From assembly GCA_949288715.1 (NCBI GenBank), contig CASELH010000073.1, positions 1-35,052 of the forward strand: a stretch of 35,052 nucleotides of DNA, in the 5' to 3' direction. Shown here piece after piece: positions 24,026 through 33,824 of this stretch (within the stretch, counting starts at the first letter, position 1; each line of letters opens with the position of its first letter). This stretch comes from an uncultured Bacteroides sp. (lineage in GTDB: Bacteria > Bacteroidota > Bacteroidia > Bacteroidales > Bacteroidaceae). The notes below the pieces were generated by a model. The model was not told the DNA's origin. It made no database searches and saw nothing but the letters and a program-made list of their open reading frames with translations. A program made the position numbers and the translations under genes.

Positions 24026-25276
24026 ATGATGAACTTGAACACAACACTGGCAGATGTGCGCAAGGCAAGCCGTACATTGCTCAGATTGACACATAAGGAC
24101 ATTGACAACATGCTGTGCGCGCTGGCTGATGCCACAGTGCGACAGGCTGCTTTTATATTGGATGCCAACCGGAAGGACTTGGCACGGATGAATCCTGAAG
24201 ACCCTAAATACGACCGCCTGAAGCTGACGGAGGCCCGCTTGCAGGACATTGCCGAGGGGTTGCGCCAGGTGGCCTCTTTGCCTTCGCCGCTGGGGCGCAC
24301 GCTGAAGCGGCGCACCTTGCCCAACGGGTTGCGCATCCGCCGCGTAAGTGTGCCTTTTGGGGTGATAGGCATTATCTATGAGGCGAGGCCTAATGTGAGC
24401 TTTGATGTGTTTGCCCTGTGCATAAAGGCGGGAAGCGCCTGCATACTGAAGGGCGGGAGTGACGCGGAATACTCCAACCGGGCCATCGTGGAGGTGATAC
24501 ACGGCGTGCTCGGCCAGTGCGGCATGGATAGCCACCTGGTGGAATTGCTGCCCGTGGGGCACGAGGCGGCCGACTGCCTGCTGCATGCCCGTGGACTGGT
24601 GGACTTGATTATTCCGCGCGGCGGTCGCGGCCTGATAGACTTTGTGAGGCAAAACGCCACAGTGCCTGTCATAGAGACGGGGGCTGGGGTGTGCCACGCT
24701 TACTTTGACCGTTATGCCGACTTGGAAAAAGGAAGAGCCATTGTTTGCAATGCCAAGACACGTCGCGTAAGCGTGTGCAATGCACTGGACTGCCTGCTGA
24801 TAGATGCCGGTCGGCTGAGCGATTTGCCGGCACTGTGCTCCCCTCTGAAGGACAGGCAGGTGGTGATTTATGCCGACCCGTCTGCTTACAGCGCATTGGC
24901 AGGTGCCTATCCCGACGCCCTGTTGCAAAAGGCCACAGATGAGGCTTACGGCAAGGAATTTCTGGACTATAAAATGGCTGTCAAGACCACCGGCTCTTTG
25001 TCGGAGGCCATCGACCACATCTCCCGCTACGGCTCGGGGCACAGCGAGTGCATCATTACGGAGAACAGGCAGCATGCCTCACGCTTCTGCAAAGAGGTGG
25101 ACGCGGCTTGCGTGTATGTCAATGCACCTACATCGTTTACCGACGGCGCGCAGTTTGGCTTGGGGGCAGAAATAGGCATCAGCACCCAGAAGTTGCACGC
25201 CCGCGGCCCCATGGGGCTGGAGGAAATCACCACGTACAAATGGTTGATAGAAGGCGAAGGCCAAGTGAGGGAATAG
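24026..25276 (+). CDS. proA: Gamma-glutamyl phosphate reductase
   Basis: ProA reduces glutamyl 5-phosphate with NADPH to the semialdehyde, the second step of proline synthesis. The 416-aa product has [20 protein letters not shown] and [17 protein letters not shown] in the cofactor domain. [15 protein letters not shown] follows, then the catalytic cysteine in [15 protein letters not shown] (Cys251), and [37 protein letters not shown] (broken here only for description) near the C-terminus. Length is normal. Its stop codon abuts the priA ATG. Confidence 0.95.
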   Translation: MMNLNTTLADVRKASRTLLRLTHKDIDNMLCALADATVRQAAFILDANRKDLARMNPEDPKYDRLKLTEARLQDIAEGLRQVASLPSPLGRTLKRRTLPNGLRIRRVSVPFGVIGIIYEARPNVSFDVFALCIKAGSACILKGGSDAEYSNRAIVEVIHGVLGQCGMDSHLVELLPVGHEAADCLLHARGLVDLIIPRGGRGLIDFVRQNATVPVIETGAGVCHAYFDRYADLEKGRAIVCNAKTRRVSVCNALDCLLIDAGRLSDLPALCSPLKDRQVVIYADPSAYSALAGAYPDALLQKATDEAYGKEFLDYKMAVKTTGSLSEAIDHISRYGSGHSECIITENRQHASRFCKEVDAACVYVNAPTSFTDGAQFGLGAEIGISTQKLHARGPMGLEEITTYKWLIEGEGQVRE

Positions 25277-27742
25277 ATGCTGTGGTTTGTTGACGTCATA
25301 CTGCCTCTGCCCTTAAACAGCTGCTTCACGTATGCCCTGCCCGAGACGTTGGTGGGCAATGTCAAGGTGGGTTGCCGCGTGGTGGTGCCTTTCGGCAAAA
25401 AGAAGTTTTACACGGGTATTGTGCAAGACATCCATTGCCGTAAGCCGGAAGACTATGAGGTGAAGGAGGTGGCCGATGTGCTGGACGTCCGCCCCGTGCT
25501 GCTGTCCGCGCAGTTCAAGTTTTGGGAGTGGATGGCCGACTACTACCTCTGCACGCGGGGCGATGTGTATAAGGCGGCCTTGCCTTCGGGCTTGAAGCTG
25601 GAAAGCGAAACGGTAGTGGCCTTTAATCCCGACTTCGAGCCTTCCGGGCACTTGCCTGAGCGGGAGCGGAAAGTACTGCTGCAGCTGGAATCCGCAGGCG
25701 AAACCTCTGTCACCACCCTGGAGAAGGAGTGCGGACTGAAAAACATACTTCCCGTAGTGAAGTCCTTGCTGGAGAAGGAGGCCATAGTGGTGAAGGAAGA
25801 ACTGAAGCGCACCTACAAGCCCCGCACGGAAGTCCGCGTGCGCTTGTCGGAAGCTGCCCGCAACGAACGCCGCCTGCACTTCTTTTTCGATGAGCTGCAA
25901 CGCCGTGCCCCCAAGCAACTGGACTTGCTGATGAAGTACCTGGAACTGTCCGGCAGCCTGGGCGGAGACCATGTGCGCGAGGTGGCTAAAACCGAATTGC
26001 TGCAACGCGCCCAGGCCACCCCCGCCGTGTTCAACGGGCTGGTGGAGAAAGGCATCCTGGAAGTGTACAGGCAAGAGGTAGGACGGCTGGACACCGGTGC
26101 CGTGGCCGACGTGCAGCCGCTGCACCCCTTGAACGCCCCGCAGGAGAAGGCCTTCCGGGCCATTACCGATGTCTTCCGCCAAAAGAATGTCTGCCTGCTC
26201 TACGGCGTGACGGCCAGCGGGAAGACCGAAATCTACATCCATCTCATTGCCGAAACCATCCGCCGCGGCAGGCAGGTGCTCTACCTGCTGCCCGAAATAG
26301 CCTTGACCACGCAAATCACTGCCCGCCTCCGCCGGGTGTTTGGCGCACGATTGGGCATCTATCACTCCAAATTTCCCGATGCCGAGCGGGTGGAAATCTG
26401 GCAAAAACAACTCACTGAGCAAGATTATGACATCATCCTGGGAGTGCGGTCGTCCGTATTCCTGCCTTTCCGCCGGCTTGGCCTGGTCATCGTGGACGAA
26501 GAGCACGAGAATACCTACAAGCAGCAAGACCCCGCCCCCCGCTACCATGCCCGCAATGCCGCCATCATGCTGGCCTCCTACTACGGTGCCAAGACCTTGC
26601 TGGGCACGGCCACCCCTTCGCTGGAAAGCTGGTACAACGCCGGCACGGGCAAATACGGCCTGGTGGAGTTGAAAGAACGCTACACGCAGATACAATTGCC
26701 CGAAATCATTCCCGTCGACATCAAAGAGCTGCAGCACAAGAAGCGCATGAACGGCCCCTTCTCGCCCCTGCTGCTGCAACACATCCGCGAGGCGCTGGAG
26801 CAGCATGCGCAGGTCATCCTCTTCCAGAACAGGAGGGGCTTTGCCCCCCTGGTGGAGTGCCACACGTGCGGCTGGGTGCCCCGGTGCAAGAATTGCGATG
26901 TCAGCCTCACCTACCACAAGGGCTTGCGGCAACTGACATGCCACTACTGCGGCTACACGGTGCCCGTGCCCCGTCGGTGCCCCGCCTGCGAGGGTACGGA
27001 CTTGCGCAGCCGCGGCTTCGGCACCGAGAAGATAGAAGACGACATTCGCGCCCTCTTTCCCGAAGCCCGCGTGGCGCGCATGGACCTCGATACCACGCGT
27101 ACCCGTGCTGCCTACGAGCGCATCCTGGCCGACTTTGAGCAGGGGCGCACGGACATCCTGATAGGCACGCAGATGGTGTCCAAGGGGCTGGACTTTGAGC
27201 ACGTCAACGTAGTGGGCATACTCAACGCTGACACCATGCTCAACTATCCCGACTTCCGCGCCTACGAGCGCGCCTTCCAGCTCATGGCGCAGGTGGCAGG
27301 CCGTGCGGGGCGGAAGGACAAGCGCGGGCTGGTGGTGCTGCAGACCAAGAGTATAGACCACCCCATCATAGCCCAAGTCATGGCCAACGACTTCGAGGGC
27401 ATGGCCTCCGGCCAGCTGGCCGAGCGGCAGATGTTCCGCTACCCGCCCTATTACCGCCTGGTGTACGTCTACCTGAAGCACCGCGACGAGGCCTTGCTCG
27501 ACGTGATGGCCCACACCATGGCCGAACGCCTTCGTGCCATCTTTGCCGACCGCGTGCTGGGGCCCGACAAGCCCCCCGTAGCCCGCGTCCAGACCTTGTT
27601 TATTCGCAAAATCGTGGTCAAGATAGAGACCGCAGCTTCCCTGCCCCGCGTGCGCCGCTGGCTGGCAGAGGTGCAGCGCGAGGTGCAGGCCGACGAGCGC
27701 TTCCGCTCGCTCCTCGTCTACTATGACGTAGACCCTATGTGA
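25277..27742 (+). CDS. priA: Primosomal protein N' (replication restart helicase PriA)
   Basis: PriA recognises stalled forks and loads the replisome outside oriC. The 821-aa product has an N-terminal 3'-end-binding domain (VDVILPLPLNSCFTYALPE) and a winged-helix region. The helicase core has Walker A GVTASGKT (310-317) and Walker B DEEH (407-410), with the aromatic loop NTYKQQDPAPRYHARNAA. The zinc-binding insert begins near 528: CHTCGWVPRCKNC and CHYCGYTVPVPRRCPAC give eight cysteines. The C-terminal helicase motifs include GTQMVSKGLDFEHVNVVGI and QVAGRAGR. All key residues are present. The ATG directly follows the proA stop, so expression probably depends on the proBA transcript. Confidence 0.95.
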   Translation: MLWFVDVILPLPLNSCFTYALPETLVGNVKVGCRVVVPFGKKKFYTGIVQDIHCRKPEDYEVKEVADVLDVRPVLLSAQFKFWEWMADYYLCTRGDVYKAALPSGLKLESETVVAFNPDFEPSGHLPERERKVLLQLESAGETSVTTLEKECGLKNILPVVKSLLEKEAIVVKEELKRTYKPRTEVRVRLSEAARNERRLHFFFDELQRRAPKQLDLLMKYLELSGSLGGDHVREVAKTELLQRAQATPAVFNGLVEKGILEVYRQEVGRLDTGAVADVQPLHPLNAPQEKAFRAITDVFRQKNVCLLYGVTASGKTEIYIHLIAETIRRGRQVLYLLPEIALTTQITARLRRVFGARLGIYHSKFPDAERVEIWQKQLTEQDYDIILGVRSSVFLPFRRLGLVIVDEEHENTYKQQDPAPRYHARNAAIMLASYYGAKTLLGTATPSLESWYNAGTGKYGLVELKERYTQIQLPEIIPVDIKELQHKKRMNGPFSPLLLQHIREALEQHAQVILFQNRRGFAPLVECHTCGWVPRCKNCDVSLTYHKGLRQLTCHYCGYTVPVPRRCPACEGTDLRSRGFGTEKIEDDIRALFPEARVARMDLDTTRTRAAYERILADFEQGRTDILIGTQMVSKGLDFEHVNVVGILNADTMLNYPDFRAYERAFQLMAQVAGRAGRKDKRGLVVLQTKSIDHPIIAQVMANDFEGMASGQLAERQMFRYPPYYRLVYVYLKHRDEALLDVMAHTMAERLRAIFADRVLGPDKPPVARVQTLFIRKIVVKIETAASLPRVRRWLAEVQREVQADERFRSLLVYYDVDPM

Positions 27743-27748
27743 GCCTTG

Positions 27749-27833
27749 CTTGTCTCGATTCTTCTTCGCTCCATAGCGCCGCAGCACGACCGAACCGGTA
27801 CCGAATGGGGTACGACTCGGGTACGTCTGAGGT
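27749..27833 (+). repeat. About 85-bp post-stop repeat, copy 2
   Basis: This is the partner of 12032-12120. It starts 6 nt after the priA stop and contains CATAGCGCCG, CACGACCGAACCGGTACCGA and ATGGGGTACGACT. The shared position just after a stop codon suggests insertion preference or a 3'-end role. Confidence 0.75.
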
Positions 27834-27908
27834 CCTTGCCGGGAATGGGGGCGATTTGTGAAGATTTATTTACCGAAGGAGTCCCCTTTGTCCGCAGGGA
27901 GATTTTTT

Positions 27909-27963
27909 CCCAGTCAGGAAAAAATAAATTCCCTGTTGGGAAGGATTTATTTCCTAACTGGGG
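27909..27963. repeat. Long imperfect hairpin between priA and the DUF1016 remnant
   Basis: CCCAGTCAGGAAAAAATAAA followed by TTCCC (27909-27933) faces GGGAAGGATTTATTTCCTAA followed by CTGGGG (27938-27963) across a TGTT loop. There are only small bulges over about 24 pairs. It could end priA transcription or be an operator for the downstream gene, whose possible -7 box is 22 nt away. Confidence 0.7.
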
Positions 27964-27984
27964 AGATATTTGGGGTGGAAGGCT

Positions 27985-27992
27985 TATCTTTG
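27985..27992 (+). promoter_or_regulatory. Putative -7 box (TATCTTTG) for the DUF1016 gene
   Basis: TATCTTTG fits TAnnTTTG, 26 nt before ATG 28018. TTTG at 27969-27972 is too close to serve as a normal -33 element. Confidence 0.4.
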
Positions 27993-28017
27993 TAGCTAAA
28001 TATTTTATAAAATCAGT

Positions 28018-28762
28018 ATGGCCATAGAGAACGACATATCGACAGCTTCTGCTGAGTATCTCCATTTCCGGGATGGGATAATCAGACACATCAAGTCTGC
28101 CCAATATGAAGCATTGAAAGCAGTCAACAAGGAAATGATTGCGCTTTATTGGGAGATAGGGCGACGAATTACGGAACAGCAATCGGCCTTAGGCTGGGGA
28201 AAGTCTGTGGTTGAAACACTTTCACGGGACATTCAGAAGGAGTTTCCGGGCATAAAAGGGTTTGGGAGCTCAAATATGTGGGATATGGCGCGATTTTATG
28301 CCGAATACCAGTCGAATGAAATTCTCCAACCATTAGTTGGAGAAATAAGCTGGTCGAAGCATATCGTCATCCTCACTAAATGCAAGGATACCCGCCAGCG
28401 GCAGTTCTACATATTGGCAACCAAACGATATGGCTGGACTAAGGATGTCTTAATTAACAAGATAGAAGCCAAGGCTTATGAGAATTACTTGCTCGGGCAA
28501 AGCAATTTTGAAACGACCCTGCCTGACAAAATGAAGAATCAGGCTATGCTTGCTTTGAAAGATGAATATACATTGAGCTTAGCCGGATTTCCGGATGAAC
28601 ATTCTGAATACGAGCTGGAACAGGCTATTGTGAAAAATATCCGGGCGTTTTTAATGGAGTTTGGTACGGATTTCTCATTCACCGGAATTGCCTGAGGCTT
28701 ATAGGAAGCTGCTGCCTGCATCGGAGGAGATAATCAAGAAAATAGAATTGCTGATAGAATGA
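28018..28762 (+). pseudogene. DUF1016 / YhcG-type nuclease gene lacking its catalytic domain
   Basis: The open frame gives 225 aa (to 28695) with the DUF1016 N-terminal domain: ALKAVNKEMIALYWEIGRRI, GWGKSVVETLSRDIQKEFPG, FGSSNMWDMARFYAEYQ, ISWSKHIVILTKCKDTRQRQ and ELEQAIVKNIRAFLMEFGTDFSF. Full-length proteins continue into a PDDEXK nuclease domain of over 100 residues, which is missing. After FSFTG the sequence passes, in another frame, straight into ELPEAYRKLLPASEEIIKKI and a stop at 28760-28762, which matches the far C-terminus. So the catalytic domain was removed and the ends joined out of frame near 28685. The truncated DNA- or partner-binding domain could still be made. The last bases overlap the next gene. 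Confidence 0.85.
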
Positions 28763-28764
28763 TT

Positions 28765-29241
28765 ATGAAAACAAGAATCTTATTTGTCTGCCTGGGCAAC
28801 ATCTGCCGCTCGTCGTGCGCGGAGGGGGTGATGCGGAAGCTGGTGGAGGAGGCCGGGCTGGAGGACCGGTTTGTGATTGACTCGGCGGGTATCCTGTCTT
28901 ATCACCAGGGGGAGTTGCCCGACCCTCGGATGCGGGCCCATGCGGCCCGGCGGGGGTATGAGCTGGTGCACCGTTCGCGTCCGGTGAGGGCGCACGATTT
29001 TGAGGATTTCGACGTGATTATCGGCATGGACAACCGTAATGTGGACGACTTGCGCGAGCTGGCGCCTTCGCCTGAGGCGGAGGGGAAGATACACCGCATG
29101 GCGGAGTATTTCACCAACCATCCGTGTGACGACTACGTGCCCGACCCTTACTATGGCGGGGCCGAGGGTTTTGAGCATGTGCTCGACTTGCTGGAAGACG
29201 GGTGCCGCGGCCTTATGACTTCTTTAGCTCGGGGTAACTGA
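28765..29241 (+). CDS. Low-molecular-weight protein-tyrosine phosphatase
   Basis: The enzyme hydrolyses phosphotyrosine; bacterial members often act on kinases of polysaccharide export. The 158-aa product begins MKTRILFVCLGNICRS, carrying the CX5R loop (Cys9, Arg15). It has the general-acid Asp in YVPDPYYGGAEGFEHVLDLL and the usual length. The residue after CRS is Ser rather than the more common Pro. I prefer ATG 28765; ATG 28759 adds Met-Ile and lies inside the DUF1016 remnant. Its 3' end overlaps the convergent 7TM-HD gene by 29 bp. A link to the polysaccharide genes near the window end is possible but unproven. Confidence 0.92.
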   Translation: MKTRILFVCLGNICRSSCAEGVMRKLVEEAGLEDRFVIDSAGILSYHQGELPDPRMRAHAARRGYELVHRSRPVRAHDFEDFDVIIGMDNRNVDDLRELAPSPEAEGKIHRMAEYFTNHPCDDYVPDPYYGGAEGFEHVLDLLEDGCRGLMTSLARGN

Positions 29242-31279
29242 TGCGCGTGTGATACATCGTCTTGAGCTTTTCCTTGAACACGGCTTTTACGGTGGCAATG
29301 TCCTTGAAGGTGATGGGGCATTCCTTGAAGAAGCCGTCGGCCACTTGTGAGTCGATGATTTTGTCTACCAGCGTGCCGATGCTCTCTTCTGTGTATTCGG
29401 GCAGGCTGCGCGAGGCGGCCTCTACGGCGTCGGCCATCATCAGAATGGCCTGTTCTTTGGTGAAGGGGTTGGGACCCGGATAGGTGAAGAGGGCATCGTT
29501 GGGCTGTTCGCCGGGATGCTCGTTCTTCCAGGAGATGTAGAAATACTTGGTCTTCCCCCGACCGTGGTGGGTGGAGATGAAGTCTTTGATGACGGTGGGC
29601 AGGTTGTTCTTCTCAGCCAGCTTCAGGCCTTCCGTCACATGGCTGATGACCACCTGGGCGCTTTGCTCGTAGCTGAGGTTTTTGTGCGGGTTGACGCCGC
29701 TCTGCTGGTTTTCGGTAAAGAACACGGGGTTTACCATTTTGCCGATGTCGTGATACAGGGCGCCGGTGCGCACCAGCTGGCTCTTGGCGCCGATGCGGTT
29801 GGCGGCTTCCGAGGCTAGGTTGGCCACCTGCATGGAGTGCTGGAAGGTGCCGGGCACGGTTTCGGACATGCGCCTCAGGAGCGGGGTGTTGATGTTAGAC
29901 AACTCTACCAGGGTGACGTTGGACGTGAAGCCGAAGGTCTTTTCCACCAGGAACATCAGCGGGTAGGTGAAGAGCAGCAGGATGCCGTTGATGATGAAGT
30001 TGGTGTACATGCCCCAGTTTATTTTGGACAAGTCGTTTTCCGTAATCAGCTCGTAGGCGAAGTAGATGACGGCATAGCTCAGCATGACCAGGATGGCCGA
30101 TTGGAACAGCTGCGAGCGTTGGGACAGTTCCCGCAGGCTATAGATGGCCACCAGGCCTGCCACCAGCTGCAGCAGGATGAACTCGTAGGGGTATTGCAGG
30201 CAGATGGAGCAGATGAGGACGGTGGTGACATGGGAGATGAATGCCGTGCGCGAGTCGAGGAACACGCGGATGATGATGGGCAGCATGGCGTAGGGCAGCA
30301 TGTACACGCTGAGCAGGTTGTTGGTTACCATGAGGGCTGTGACCACGCAGTATATCATGATGACGGCAAACAGCAGGGAGAGGCTTCCCTTTTTGTTGTA
30401 ATAGTCTTTGCGGAACAAATCCAGGTAGAGCATGAAGCAGAGCATGAAGATGCTGACGTACAGAATCTGCCCGGCCAGCATGACGCGTTTCTGCATGACG
30501 GACTCGCTGCGCTCTATGGACTCTTTGCGGAGGCTTTCGAGTATGTTGTACGTATCGCGGGTTACAATTTCCCCCCGGTCAATGATTTTCTGTCCGCTCA
30601 CCACCATGCCGCTGGCCCACGAGTAGCCGTCGAGCAGCTCTTTGCGGGCGGCCTCGGTGCGTTCGGGGTCGTAGGCCAGGTTGGGTTGCAGGTATTCGTT
30701 CAGCGAGCACCGCTGTAGTACGTATGCATTGTACTTCAGGCTGTCGGCTTCGTGGAGTATGTGTTGGTAGGCTGCTTTTACCGAGTACAGTTGGCTTGTG
30801 CTTTGCGGGTGGGCCATCTTGTCAGCAATGACCATGATGCCTTGGGTGCTGTCTTTGTGCAGCTTGTCGAAATCTTCCGTTGAGAGTATGCCAGCCTTGT
30901 AGATGTCCGACAACTCTTTTTCCAGGTACTGCATGTAGCGGGAAGAAGGAAGCAGCTGCTTCAGGCGGCCTTGATAGTCTTGACGCAGTTTTTTCAGGGC
31001 ATTTTGCCCGGCTTCGCGGTCGAGGGTGAAGTAGGGCTGGAACTGGGAGAGCAGGCTGTCCTGTTCCCGTTGCACCACTTCGTCGCTTTTGTAGATGGGG
31101 AAGTCGAAGGTGGCTATCAGTTGTCCATACCTCCAGGGCTTATTGATGTCGAATTGATAATTGAACTTGCCATCGCGTGGCAGGAAGTAAACGATAACCC
31201 CTACAGTGGCAACAAAAATCAAGACTTTATAGAGCAAATCTTTGTAAAGCCAATTCTTTTTCTTATGAAATTCTATCAT
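29213..31279 (-). CDS. 7TM-HD (PgpH/YqfF-like) membrane phosphodiesterase
   Basis: Members of this family hydrolyse cyclic di-AMP; the best-studied is Listeria PgpH. The product is 688 aa. One N-terminal helix (VLIFVATVGVIVYFL) is followed by a large outer domain (about 35-275). A bundle of about seven helices follows (about 280-465; MLAGQILYVSIFMLCFMLYL, LSLLFAVIMIYCVVTALMV, and others). The cytosolic HD domain has TFQHSMQVANLASEAANRIG, the HD pair in GALYHDIGKMVNP, ISTHHGRGKTKYF, and MMADAVEAASRSL. All HD metal ligands appear present. I start at MIEFHKKKNW (31279); the in-frame ATG 14 codons upstream lies in the intergenic region. It diverges from gltX. Confidence 0.9.
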   Translation of the reverse strand: MIEFHKKKNWLYKDLLYKVLIFVATVGVIVYFLPRDGKFNYQFDINKPWRYGQLIATFDFPIYKSDEVVQREQDSLLSQFQPYFTLDREAGQNALKKLRQDYQGRLKQLLPSSRYMQYLEKELSDIYKAGILSTEDFDKLHKDSTQGIMVIADKMAHPQSTSQLYSVKAAYQHILHEADSLKYNAYVLQRCSLNEYLQPNLAYDPERTEAARKELLDGYSWASGMVVSGQKIIDRGEIVTRDTYNILESLRKESIERSESVMQKRVMLAGQILYVSIFMLCFMLYLDLFRKDYYNKKGSLSLLFAVIMIYCVVTALMVTNNLLSVYMLPYAMLPIIIRVFLDSRTAFISHVTTVLICSICLQYPYEFILLQLVAGLVAIYSLRELSQRSQLFQSAILVMLSYAVIYFAYELITENDLSKINWGMYTNFIINGILLLFTYPLMFLVEKTFGFTSNVTLVELSNINTPLLRRMSETVPGTFQHSMQVANLASEAANRIGAKSQLVRTGALYHDIGKMVNPVFFTENQQSGVNPHKNLSYEQSAQVVISHVTEGLKLAEKNNLPTVIKDFISTHHGRGKTKYFYISWKNEHPGEQPNDALFTYPGPNPFTKEQAILMMADAVEAASRSLPEYTEESIGTLVDKIIDSQVADGFFKECPITFKDIATVKAVFKEKLKTMYHTRISYPELKKS

Positions 31280-31340
31280 AATATTTGTCCAATTTTTGGC
31301 GAAAAGTACGAAAAAAAACATTAGTGTGGAAAAAAAGGCG

Positions 31341-31348
31341 TAATTTTG
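31341..31348 (+). promoter_or_regulatory. Putative -7 box (TAATTTTG) for gltX
   Basis: TAATTTTG fits TAnnTTTG and lies 29 nt before the gltX ATG, within the 98-bp divergent region. No clear -33 TTTG is seen. Confidence 0.5.
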
Positions 31349-31377
31349 CTGCTCAATTTGACAATAAAAAGTAGATT

Positions 31378-32901
31378 ATGACAGAAAGACGCGTCAGGGT
31401 TCGTTTTGCACCCAGCCCTACGGGGCCTCTTCACATTGGCGGCGTGCGTACCGCTTTGTATAATTATCTCTTTGCCCGCCAGCATGGGGGCGACCTCATT
31501 TTCCGTATAGAAGATACAGACAGCAACCGCTTTGTGCCGGGTGCCGAAGACTATATTCTGGAGTCCTTCAAGTGGTTGGGCATCAAGTTCGACGAAGGGG
31601 TGAGCTTCGGAGGCGAGCATGGCCCTTACCGCCAGTCGGAACGCAGGGACATTTACAAGAAGTATGTAAAGGTGCTGCTGGACGCCGGCAAGGCATACAT
31701 AGCCTTCGACACCCCCGAAGAGCTGGATGCCAAGCGCAAGGAAGTGCCCAACTTTCAGTATGATGCCTCTACCCGCATGCAGATGCGCAACTCGCTGACA
31801 CTTGCCAAGGAAGAAGTGGATGCGCTGATTGCCGAAGGCAAGCAATACGTGGTGCGCTTCAAGATTGAGCCCAATGAAGATGTGCATGTCAACGACCTGA
31901 TTCGGGGGGATGTCGTTATCAATTCCTCGATTCTCGACGACAAGGTGCTCTACAAGTCGGCCGACGAATTGCCCACTTACCACCTGGCCAACATTGTGGA
32001 CGACCACCTGATGGAGGTGTCCCACGTCATTCGTGGCGAGGAGTGGCTGCCTTCCGCCCCCTTGCACGTGTTGCTCTATCGTGCGTTTGGCTGGGAGGAC
32101 ACGATGCCTGCCTTTGCCCACCTGCCCCTGCTCTTGAAGCCCGAGGGCAACGGGAAGCTGAGCAAGCGCGATGGCGACCGCCTGGGCTTCCCCGTATTTC
32201 CCTTGGAGTGGCACGACCCCAAGTCGGGCGAAGTGTCTTCCGGCTATCGCGAAGCCGGCTATCTGCCCGAGGCTGTCATCAACTTCCTGGCTCTGCTGGG
32301 CTGGAATCCGGGCAACGACCAGGAACTGATGTCGATGGATGAGCTGATACGGCTGTTCAACCTGGAGCATTGCAGCAAGGCGGGCGCCAAGTTCGACTAC
32401 AAGAAAGGCATTTGGTTCAACCACGAGTACATTTTGCATAAGCCCGATGCCGAGATAGCCGAATTGTTCAAGCCGGTGCTCGAGGCCCACGGGGTAGATG
32501 TGTCTGCCTATAGCGATGATTATCTGACGAAGGTGGTTTCGCTGGTGAAGGGGCGTGTGAACTTCGTGAAGGAGCTTTGGGAGCAGGCCCGGTTCTTCTT
32601 CGTGGCCCCCACCACGTATGCCGAGAAGGATGTGAAGAAGCGCTGGACGGAAGACACGCCGCGGATTATGCAGGAATTGATGGCGCTTTTGCAAAACATT
32701 GACGACTTCTCCTCCAAACCTTGTGAAGACATCGTCATTGGCTGGATTACGGAGAAGGGCTACCACATGGGCAACGTGATGAATGCCTTCCGCCTGGCCG
32801 TGGTGGGCGAGTGCAAAGGCCCCCACATGTTTGACATCACCGAGCTGATAGGCAAGGAGGAAACCTTGGCGCGGATAAACAGGGCAATCCAGGCGATATG
32901 A
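31378..32901 (+). CDS. gltX: Glutamate--tRNA ligase
   Basis: GltX charges tRNA-Glu in the cytoplasm. The 507-aa class I synthetase has [20 protein letters not shown] (HIGG at 19-22) and [13 protein letters not shown]. The second signature [13 protein letters not shown] (KLSKR at 260-264) follows, then a helical anticodon-binding part from about 330. Length and order are normal. The stop overlaps the start of the acyltransferase gene (ATGA), so the two are translationally coupled. Confidence 0.96.
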   Translation: MTERRVRVRFAPSPTGPLHIGGVRTALYNYLFARQHGGDLIFRIEDTDSNRFVPGAEDYILESFKWLGIKFDEGVSFGGEHGPYRQSERRDIYKKYVKVLLDAGKAYIAFDTPEELDAKRKEVPNFQYDASTRMQMRNSLTLAKEEVDALIAEGKQYVVRFKIEPNEDVHVNDLIRGDVVINSSILDDKVLYKSADELPTYHLANIVDDHLMEVSHVIRGEEWLPSAPLHVLLYRAFGWEDTMPAFAHLPLLLKPEGNGKLSKRDGDRLGFPVFPLEWHDPKSGEVSSGYREAGYLPEAVINFLALLGWNPGNDQELMSMDELIRLFNLEHCSKAGAKFDYKKGIWFNHEYILHKPDAEIAELFKPVLEAHGVDVSAYSDDYLTKVVSLVKGRVNFVKELWEQARFFFVAPTTYAEKDVKKRWTEDTPRIMQELMALLQNIDDFSSKPCEDIVIGWITEKGYHMGNVMNAFRLAVVGECKGPHMFDITELIGKEETLARINRAIQAI

Positions 32902-33776
32902 TGTACCAGTTGCTTCGTCTTTTCCTGAAGTTGTTGGCATGCATTCCTTTCCGTGTGTTGTATGTGCTTTCCGACGGCATGTTTTACGTGTTGTACTACC
33001 TGATACGTTATCGCCGGGAGATTGTGCGTAAAAACCTGACCGAGTCTTTCCCGGAGAAAAGTCTGCCGGAAATCAAGCGGATAGAGAAGAAGTTTTACCA
33101 CTTCTTCATGGACATGATTATGGAAAGCTGCAAGCTGGCCACGTTGTCTCCGGCGGCAATACGCCGGCGGATGAAGTTCAGGAATGCCGAAGCAGTCAAT
33201 GCCTTGGTGAGGCAGGGGAAATCCGTGGCCATCTATCTGGGACATTACGGTAATTGGGAGTGGGTATCCTCCATGCCTTTGTGGCTGGACAAGCGGATGT
33301 CGGGTGCCCAGATATACCGCAAGCTGAGCAATCCCAATATAGACAGGCTGATGCTGCACATCCGCGAGCGCATGGGAGCCGTGTGTGTGGACATGCACAA
33401 GACGGCACGCTACATTAACGAGCAGATAGGCGCGGGCAAAGTCTGCGTCATAGGGTTCATAGCCGACCAGTCGCCCCGGAAAAGGGAGTCGCGGCACTTC
33501 CTGCACTTCCTCCATCACAATGCCCCTGTGCTGACCGGGACGGAGAAGATAGTGAAGCACTACGGCTTTGAAGCCTTTTTTCTGAATGTGGAAAGGCCTC
33601 GAAGGGGGTACTATGAAGCAGAGTTTGTGCGGCTTCACGAGCATCCCCAATCTGTGCCCGATTTTGAACTGACATCCCTTTACTTCAGCCGCTTGGAGCA
33701 GAGCATCGTGCGCCAGCCGGAGTTGTACTTGTGGTCGCACAAGCGTTTCCGGAACGCAGAGGTGCTGGGCACGTAG
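32898..33776 (+). CDS. LpxL/HtrB-family lysophospholipid acyltransferase
   Basis: The family adds secondary acyl chains to lipid A at the inner membrane; Bacteroidales members are often annotated the same way. The 292-aa product has an N-terminal hydrophobic stretch ([20 protein letters not shown]) and [20 protein letters not shown]. The catalytic HX4E is in LGHYGNWEW (His116, Glu121), and [20 protein letters not shown] and [11 protein letters not shown] follow. ATG 32898 overlaps the gltX stop by 4 nt; ATG 32901 is also possible. The exact acyl donor and target cannot be read from sequence. Confidence 0.9.
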   Translation: MMYQLLRLFLKLLACIPFRVLYVLSDGMFYVLYYLIRYRREIVRKNLTESFPEKSLPEIKRIEKKFYHFFMDMIMESCKLATLSPAAIRRRMKFRNAEAVNALVRQGKSVAIYLGHYGNWEWVSSMPLWLDKRMSGAQIYRKLSNPNIDRLMLHIRERMGAVCVDMHKTARYINEQIGAGKVCVIGFIADQSPRKRESRHFLHFLHHNAPVLTGTEKIVKHYGFEAFFLNVERPRRGYYEAEFVRLHEHPQSVPDFELTSLYFSRLEQSIVRQPELYLWSHKRFRNAEVLGT

Positions 33777-33824
33777 GGATAGCCCCGAAAAAGACAGTTA
33801 ATATTAAGAAGCTCACATAACGTT

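Noticed and set aside
25313-27787. An 824-aa open frame on the minus strand across priA
   Set aside because: It is the antisense shadow of priA. GC-rich codon use leaves few stops, and the translation has no recognisable motif, whereas the plus strand has all PriA motifs.
31321-32940. A 539-aa minus-strand frame across gltX
   Set aside because: It is antisense to a complete glutamyl-tRNA synthetase, with a His/Gln/Val-rich composition typical of shadow frames.
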